From Leuctra nigra (taxonomy: Eukaryota > Arthropoda > Insecta > Plecoptera > Leuctridae), in the NCBI GenBank assembly GCA_934045905.1, contig OW203763.1, positions 17,366,948 through 17,430,947 on the forward strand: DNA of 64,000 bases. Reading direction: 5' to 3'. The notes beneath the pieces are model-generated. The model was given only the letters and a program-made list of their open reading frames with translations, did not search any database and was not told where the DNA came from. Positions within the stretch are counted from its first letter, which is position 1; every line of letters starts with the position of its first letter. The position numbers were made by a program, and so were the translations under genes. Positions 53,501 to 62,500 of the stretch are shown in pieces.

Positions 53501-56500
53501 GTTCGAATTAAAACAACTGTATGCAAGGAATAACATGGGCTGGGACCAAAATTCAGTTCGAATTTCGAATTAACCTAAAATTCGATTTATAAAAATGATT
53601 TAACATGTAAAAACCTATCCTGTCTACTGGGACCATGCACCTAGTTCGAATTTACCCCTAAATTCGAATTATTGAAGTTCGTAATAACGAGGGTTTACTG
53701 TACTACCTTACCAAAGGTCATTAGGTTAGTAACTTTCCTTCTTAGTCCAGGATTACATCAGATTCACTACAACAACGTTTGGGTGCAGGAGCGTCCATTG
53801 TTTCACCACATCGTTTCTTGGAAGGGTAGGACATAGTAATTGTCGCTGCAGGGAAAGGCATTACTGCAGGGCAAGACTCATTTGGCATAGCAGGGCTAGT
53901 TTTGCTTGATGCTGCAGGACAAGAATTTTTGTTTGCCTTTGAAGGGCAAGATTTCTTGCTAGATTTGCTTTTGGTATTTGAAGGGCGTGAGCTGGTCTGT
54001 GCAGGGAGAGAATGGTTGACTGTCTTTGAGTCGCGTTTGGTTGTTGAAGGGTGTGTTGTTTTTGAGGGAGGTAATGTCATCGATGAAGCGATGGCCAAGG
54101 TTCGTCCCTTGCTTGGCGTTGAAGTGAAGACTGGGGGACAGAAGGAACTTGTCGATTGCCCTTGCTGGAGGGTGAGCCATGATTCATAGCTAGGTGGGGG
54201 AACAAGAAACAAGGGAGGCACATTCAACAATGAGGCAGAGCTTGTTGAGGGTTGTTCTGTGTAAGGAATCAAGGTGCGGAGAGATTTAGGTGCTTTATTT
54301 GGAGTTATCATGGAGTTTAAGTTCAGTGTATTAACTGGCATCATGTTATGGAGAACAGTGACTGGAATCATGTTACTGGAAAGAGTGACTGGAATTATTT
54401 TACTGGGACAAGGGACTGGAATCAGGTTTTTGAGGATTGTGACTGGAATCATGTTGGCAACGGTGACTGGAATCATGTTATTGGGACGAGCTGGAATCAT
54501 GTTATTGGGACGAGCTGGAATCATGTTATTGGCAAGAGTGACTTGAATTTTGTTATTGGAAAGAGTGATAGGAATCATGTTTACAGTCAAAGGATGTCCA
54601 CGAATTATTATCCTGGAGATCTTGGAAGAAGCGTCAACTGTGCCATACAAGATGGGAGAGCGTGGAATGGAATTTGCAGGTCGAGGTGCTTCATTTGGAG
54701 CAATATTGGCCAATCGAGGTGGTTCAATCAAGGTGGCCAATCGAGGTGGTTCAATCGAGGTGGCCAATCGAGGTGGTTCAATCGAGGTGGCCAATCGAGG
54801 TGGTTCAATCGAGGTGGCCAATCGAGGTGGTTCAATCGAGGTGACCAATCGAGGTGGTTCAATCGAGGTGGCCAATCGAGGTGGTTCAATCGAGGTGGCC
54901 AATCGAGGTGGTTCAATCGTGGTGGCCAATCGAGGGGGTTCAATCGAGGTGGCCAATCGAGGCCTGCTGGAGTTGGGATAGTTCACGTGTTGGGATTGGG
55001 ATGGTCCAACTAAAATAGAGTTGGAACGGATGGCACTGAGTGATGGCAGGACAACTGGAGTTGGTACTGGTTCATTAACGTAATCATCCTCAGGAGGGGC
55101 ATTTAGCAGAGCAAAAGATTCAAAAATAGCCTCCCACAGAGATTGGACAATTGCAACAGGTTCTTGATCAAGTATGTTCATCTCCCTCTGGATCGATTCA
55201 TCTTCGCTAATGAGTTCAAGTGAGTCATCAATTATAGCATCTTGATGTTGCACAATGGATGCCAGAGCTGTATTCAACTCAAACCCAAGATCCCAATGGA
55301 GAGAAGGGGGTACACTTTTGTCACAAGGAGGAACACTTTTGTCACTTGTCGGAACACAACTGGTAGCAGATGAATCATCCTCGTTATGGCTGGTCTCGGA
55401 GGACAGGACTTGACCAATTGTCCTGGGTGTTGGACTAGTCGGGGAAGCTGGGTGAGTCAATGCAACTCGAGGTGATTTCTCATGGGGCCTACCTGGCGGC
55501 ATGACGACGGGGGACACGAGTGCTGGCGCAGGCGCCGGAGTGCCCATCGTTGTGCTCGGAACATTGGTTCGAGTGTTCATCACAGCCATACGTCGCCGGA
55601 GCAACTGCGCCTGTTGGAGTCGCTGCTGCAGTTGCTGTTGCTTCAGCTTGTGTTTGATGTTCAGGCAGAAAGGCACGGGGCACTTCGTCTCCTAAAGTCA
55701 GACAAAAAAAACACCTGTTCAAATCATCTGCATTAGCATAGTAGATCTTGAGAGCAGCCAATGAAATTTAAGCTCTTAGAAAGTTACAAGGTCGTTTAAA
55801 CAAAAACAAGGAACAAGGCTGTGTACTGTACACATAATACACTATGCAGGTTATATTTTCATTGAACCCATAACATTTTCTGTTGAACATCAATAATATT
55901 GCTTTAAACGAAGTCTAGTTAGTTGCAATAATGTTCTGACCTTCTTATGGTTCACTTGTGGACAATTAAGTAAGTATGGAATGTAACACAACTATATACG
56001 TTTCCCAACTTTACTAACAGTTATCAGATAGCAAAATTTTTGCCATTACATACCAGACAGTGTTTGGCATGGTAGCAACAGAGAGCAATAAGCTGTTTGC
56101 AGATGGGACAGCCTCCGTTGGTCTTGCGCTTGCAGATCTTGGTGTGCTGGACCACTCGCTTCATCTTCTGACATGAGGGTAGTCGGCAGTTGGCGTCGCG
56201 ACACTGGCAAGCGTGGACCAGGGAGTGGATGCATCGCTGGATGGACAGCTTGCGTGCTTCCTGTAGGCCGGGACACAAGTCCAAGTTAAGTTCATTCGCA
56301 TTTCACAAACCTTACCTTGTCACTTTGGAAGATCGGATGAGAAATTTCTTCTGTGAAATAGCCCTACTAGGCAAATGAGAAAATGGCCAAGGGAACAAAA
56401 TTATAAGGAAGAACTTATTACAGTGATAAGTATTTCACAAACCTGAGGATTGGCCTGTTTTTGATCAGATGGCGAAGAACCGTCATCCAAGTCCAGACCG

Positions 56501-59500
56501 AGTTTCTCCATCTTGTGTACGTGTCCATCCTTTTCGTAACACTGTATACAGAGATCGAAGTCGTCGCAGACTGTGCAGTGAAATCGAGTCTCTACGTGGC
56601 CCTTGCAGTTGTTGCATGTGTAGACGAATCGATCTTGTCCTTGGTTGTGCAGCTCATACAGCATGGACATTGACGAAAACTTGGTGCGACGGAGAGATGA
56701 GAACTCATAGTGGCGTTCACGTGCCATCGTCAGGAACGCATCACGGCCGTCCATCAGGTCACAATTGATGAACGGATCGGGGTCTTGGATAGGCTGTGGA
56801 AAGATGTCATCGCGTCTTACCATCGATAGGGAGTTCTCAGTTAGATGCAGTATGGGGTAAACTTTTACTATTCTTATACCTAATGAATTTTTTAACAAAC
56901 AAAACCTCAACCATAAAATTTTACATTTTAAATAATTAAGATCAATACAATTTTGTGTTCTGGTTTAATCAAAATTGTCTGATGAACCACAGAAATACAG
57001 CCTGCTCTGAACAGATCTTAAGATATCTACTCACAATGATTCAAAGCCCCCTTATCAACACGTTAGGAAACACATTCGGGACACAATCGTGTGAGGTACG
57101 AAGAATAAAACATAATCCTACCTACATTTTTTCTGGTTTAGGTTCAGTACTGTGACCTTTGTCCTATGATGAGGAAGTGTCATCAGTCATCAGTCACTGA
57201 TCATCATCTTCATCAAAATACGAGTTCCATACCTACATAATATCATTAGGTGGTTCAACTAGTTAGTGTAATGGCATGGGACTCACAGCTAAGCTAGCAG
57301 CAGATTGTGCCGAGTGAAGTCGGATGACAAAGAACACCTCCTTGTGCTTCTCCATCGTCGCGAAGATCTTGGCTGAGAGATCATTGCCGGCCGTCTGAGG
57401 TGCTGCCGACTTCTTGCTGTTCTTCCGTTGATTCGCCTTCGACTTGTTGGATTTCTTGGCCTTCTTCTGACCCTTCTTCTTGCCGTCGGCGCCAGCGTCA
57501 GCATCCTCAATGTGTGCCAGCACCTGATGAAGAAACACAACTACTTAGTGGATTTCTCTTCTGGATAATATTTTTTGGTTTCCACAATATTTTAGATACA
57601 TACACAAGTTCTTTATTCTATGTGGAGATATAATATTAAGGAAGTAAGGTAGCCAAGAAAAGGGAAGTTCCAAGTAATAAGATAGATAGATATTATGATT
57701 TGTGGCGCTCAGCAGCGAGGTTATCAGCGCCCCAAGTAACAAGTAATAAGTTTGTCACATTAAGCCACAACCTTCTTCTCTCTCTCCCACCATCTTCCTA
57801 CTCCTAACAGGTACTGGGATTTCGCTAAACAAATTTTTTGGAAATGCACGCAGGCTGCAGCACATTGTGTAATTGCCAAATTGTTGCTGTTCAGAATACT
57901 TACCTTATTATGATTTCATCTTTAAGCTCCTATCATTGCTTTCCTACATTTGAACTCAACGTCATATCAAGAACATACAAAACACTGGATGGAGTTTCCA
58001 CAGCACAACCCCATATGACCTGCATGTAGTGAGGGATGCGAATGAGTATTTTGCTGTTGCTTGGATTCGCAATCAACAAAAAAGATCTCAAAGCAGTTCA
58101 TTATGTCTTCACACTGTTCCTTTCACTCCTAAAATCAAGTCCTTTTCTTGATTGGTATGGATGGACACTGGGCAATATTTTGAAGCAAAATGGATCATTT
58201 TAAATGAATCAAAGTCCACATTACAGAAAAGCTTATCAATACTTCAAAATTATTATATAAAAATTTAACTATCAATGCCATCTTTTCCATTATTTTCCCT
58301 TTCCATCTTTTAATTAGAATAAAGAGTGATTGTCGTAACGTACATTGGCAGCAGCCTCCGCAGCCTCTGCTTGCTTCCGCTTCTCTTCCTCCTCTTGGTC
58401 CAGCTCCTTTATGCTCTCCTCCAAGACATTGGGCCAGAAGTCACCCTCAAAATAGGGCAGTTCAGCTGCGGAGCTCAATTTATCTTCTACAGCTTGCTTC
58501 AAGATATCCTAAAAGAGAAGAAATATTTAGTCAACTAGAAATAAAAACAGAATACCAATTAGGCATTTAACAAAAAATAAATGATGGCCAGAGAATTATT
58601 GATACAGGCAGAATATAATATTATTGGCATTGCTTTTAAAACAAAATTAATTTACACAAACCTTTTTCACATCACAGAAGAAGAAAACTAAAACTGTAAA
58701 ATCACTTTCACATCGTGATAGTAACTACAAACAAAATTAGCAATTACCTTGTAGTCGAGCACAATCCTCTCAATGATGCCCTTGTCTAACATCTTCTTGT
58801 ACCAATCCTGAAGTCTCTTTGGTTTAGGTATTTTTTGTTCGATGGGATGACAGTGGAAGATGTAGTCATCACCTTCCGAAGGAGGACAGGCCCAGATGTG
58901 GGCCATTGTGTACCTGAAATCAAAACACCGAGTATGAACTATGAATATAATGCATTGGTGATTAAATATCATAGATGTATAAGAATCACACATTGTAAGC
59001 TGTACATCACAATATTCCATTATTGAACAAATTATTTATTTATTTATTTAACCACAAACAATAGGGAAGTCTCTTAGAATGTAGAATGAAATAAATACTT
59101 GGATTTTTAAAAATATACACGTTTCTGATCTCGATGATCAAAAAATTTAATCTGTGGGATAAATACTCTAGTAGCAAAGCTTTAATCGAATCTGAATAAA
59201 AAGCAGGGTTGGGTCATTACGCGTAGAATATTAATTTTCTACATACACGTAGAGTAACACGTAGAATATGTAGAATATGCAGAATATTATTGTAGAATAT
59301 TTTTTTTAAGTGCCAGTGGATTGACAGTGGTAAAATTTGGAAAAGTTAGCATAAACCAAAATATATTATTTTACCTTATTAGTTGCCCTATTTTCAACTT
59401 ACCTATCTTTAGAGCGGTCGAGTTCAAATCTTTTCGATTTATTCTACTCATATTCTATCTTGTATGAGACGGTCACAACCTTAATTTAGGCAAATTAGAG

Positions 59501-62500
59501 AGCAATCCTACCTCGTAATTTTAATAAGCCCATTCATAGCACACTTCCCCTATATCTACAATAGGGAACACACGATGATTTGAATATATTGCAGGAAAAG
59601 CCATTAGCAAGATTGTAAAAAATTGAAATTAAAAAAACATTTCAAAATAATTTCTAATTGAAGAAAACCATGTAGAATCGAATGTAATTTCTACTTGTGT
59701 GCATACTGCATATTCTTCATGTTTGGATAATTGAATCTAGATTACAGCATCCAGCATTACAGCAAGCAACTACCAAAGTCCCAATGAGATGATTGAGTAT
59801 CACTTTGCGTTTTTATGTTAATATTAAATTTAGAAGAAAGAAATTGTAGTTGGTCCTCTCGTATCAACAATTTGGTAGAGTTGTTATGTACTAGGTACTC
59901 ATAGTAAAGTAAAATGCTGTTATATTGAAAACAAATCAATAGAATGATCATTATAATCCAAATCAATGTTTTTCTTAAAAATAATATTCTACGTGTAGAA
60001 TATGTCATCTACATCAATATTCTACATGACATATTCTACGGTAGAATATACGCGTAGAATACCCATTTTCTACGCGGAATATTCTACTGACCCAACCCTG
60101 ATAAAAAGAGTCACTTATCGCGAGCGCAAGAACGACCCAAGGGACAAATGACGTCAAAAACGTGTATTGAATCACATAAACCCAATGTATAATCATGATG
60201 AGACCGGTTGCTGATAACATTGCTGTCTACGTCATAATCGTTCATGTTGTCCAACTCCGTTTTACCAGCCTGAATGTTAGGCGATATTTCAATGCGAGAT
60301 TTGACAATGAAAATGACAAACTAGACAAGGAAAACAAGTGTTGACATTTATCATTTTTCCTCTAGTTTTTATTTTCAATTTAAGAAAAAATGAGGAGACT
60401 TCCCTATTGCTTATTTAGTAATACACAGTAAGAGTATCTTGATAGGTTAATTCAAAACGTAAATCAACACAAGACAAATACCTACATCATAAGGAATGTA
60501 GCATTTGCACCAAACAAATTAGTTTACCTACACCCATTCTGTATAAAATCTATGTTTTATGACTTATAGAAGATCTTGCATAGACAAGAATAAATAAAGA
60601 CTAGTCATTACGATTAAAATCTTCAACAAACACACCTAACAAGGTACAATATATTTCAAATAGTCTCTCTTACCCTAGCTGCTTGACATAGTCGAGGTAT
60701 CCGAGTAGGATCTCGTGGTAGACTGCAGTACGAAACTGCCGCGGCCGGAAGAAGTGCACAGAATCTAGGTAGGCGATGTAGACACGTCGCGTGTTGGGAC
60801 ACGGACACTCTGACCCGTACTCTTGCACGTGCATGCCAAAGAAGCACACATCTGTGCCGTCCACTTCCTCAAATGCAAACAGAGCCTTCGCTCGGTACGG
60901 AAACTGCTCGGGGAGCTCACCGGGATCCACAAATCTGAGCAAACAATCAAGAATGTGTGTTATTTACAAATAATGGTCTTAAAAATATTTAGGTTCCTAA
61001 CTGAATGTGATAGGAACAGTTTTTTTATCAAAGAAGAATAGTTATAGACATTGTAAAAGAATGTGAAGTTGACCAATAAAAACAAGATCTGTGTAAAAAG
61101 GTAATGAGATCAACATAGAATTATTAGGAGAGCCTTTATCAACTAACGACGACAAAACTACAGACACACATAAAAAATGCATAAAGTAATTAAAGAATTT
61201 ACTCAAGAATAAAACAGAATAAGAAAAAAAAACAGAATAAAAACAAATACAAACAAATTACTAACTTAATTTATATGCTGTTCAACTTATGTGTGAAATA
61301 CAGCATCTTAAGGGATGACCTTGAATTTACTCTATGTCTGCCATGGTGGTCAATTTCAATATAACTTGGACCACAGAGACAAGAAATATGGACTACCTTC
61401 AAGGTTTAAGAAACTATAACATCATACGGGTTACGTGTAAAGAAATAAGTTCTTGCATGTACCTGTTCCTCATGCCGGGCTTGACTTCCACAATCTTGTC
61501 AGAACTGGCCACAACTCGGATCGAAACCTCGCCGGCCCCAGCTTCTTTCTTCTTCAGGAAGTTGTTCACACGCGTCTCGATGTAAACGCCCAGTTTAGTT
61601 ATCGGAAGCCGTTTGGAGTTGAACTTGTTATCCTTGCGTTTGGTGGACTTCTTTTTATGGCAAGCGTCGCACACAAAGCTGGAGAGAAGACGAGAACCAT
61701 AAGCACAATGAACGGAGGTACAGGAACAATCCGAAATAATTGCCCGAAATGAGTGAGAAATGATACATGTTGCTGGTATGCAACATGTATATCATTTGGA
61801 CGAGCATAAATATTACAAATTAGTTTAAAACGAGAGAAAAATTGAGATGATAGTAATTTAGGTAATTCAACTAGATTAACCAACATTAAGTTAAAGTTTG
61901 TAGCAGCTCACCCTTGTGGCCAGATGGACTCCAAATGCAGAACACAAATCTGGTGAAGCTTCCTACCACATTCCCCACACTCGACAAAAGGCTCGAGCTC
62001 CAGGTGATCGTTCTTCATCTCCTTGAACTGATCCTTTTTGATCGCCCTGCAAGAAACCAATCTTGTCAATTACACGACGAGGAGACACAGCTCATTGAAA
62101 TATAGAATAACAATTCTTTAATTTGGGAAAACGTATTGGTCAAGTGACCAGCACCCGATCTGTGTATTGGAAAAGGGCCATTTTATTTTGTTGTCCCCTA
62201 CTTGACCTGCGTGTGCAGCATGAGTCATTGTTATGCCGAGCCTTCTCTTAGGTTGAGCTCACTAAGGAGTTCACAAAATACTGGTTTTTCAAGAAAAGTC
62301 TAATTCACAGATCGGTTGCGAGTCACTTTCAAGTCTAATAAAAAGAAGTGAACTTACGTTTGTGGCAATGTTGGATCTTCCCCCAATGTCACAGTATCGC
62401 CAGGAATGTCGTTGAAACACTTCTGACAAAACGTGTACCTGGAAAAAAACAAACTCAGATTTGCACAAATTGGTAGCAACTAACTGCAGCTCACACTAAA

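Larger units (their letters stand above)
44965..55492. other. nej: CBP intron 12 (canonical isoform)
   Basis: 10.5 kb. Besides the alternative exon tail (53742-55492) it holds MITEs at 46211-46335, 46529-46722, 47021-47346 and 47718-47859, a compound element 48072-49175 with a nested hAT, hairpins at 49491-49734 and 52385-52700, a 23-G run at 52017 and a pogo-like MITE at 53200-53700. The stretches 44965-46210 and 49735-52016 show nothing else I recognise. Confidence 0.65.

Noticed and set aside
54348..55013. Plus-strand frames of up to 221 codons with WFNRGGQSR repeats
   Set aside because: Produced by the stop-free 27-bp minisatellite read on the other strand; they do not continue beyond the repeats and have no start or splice context.
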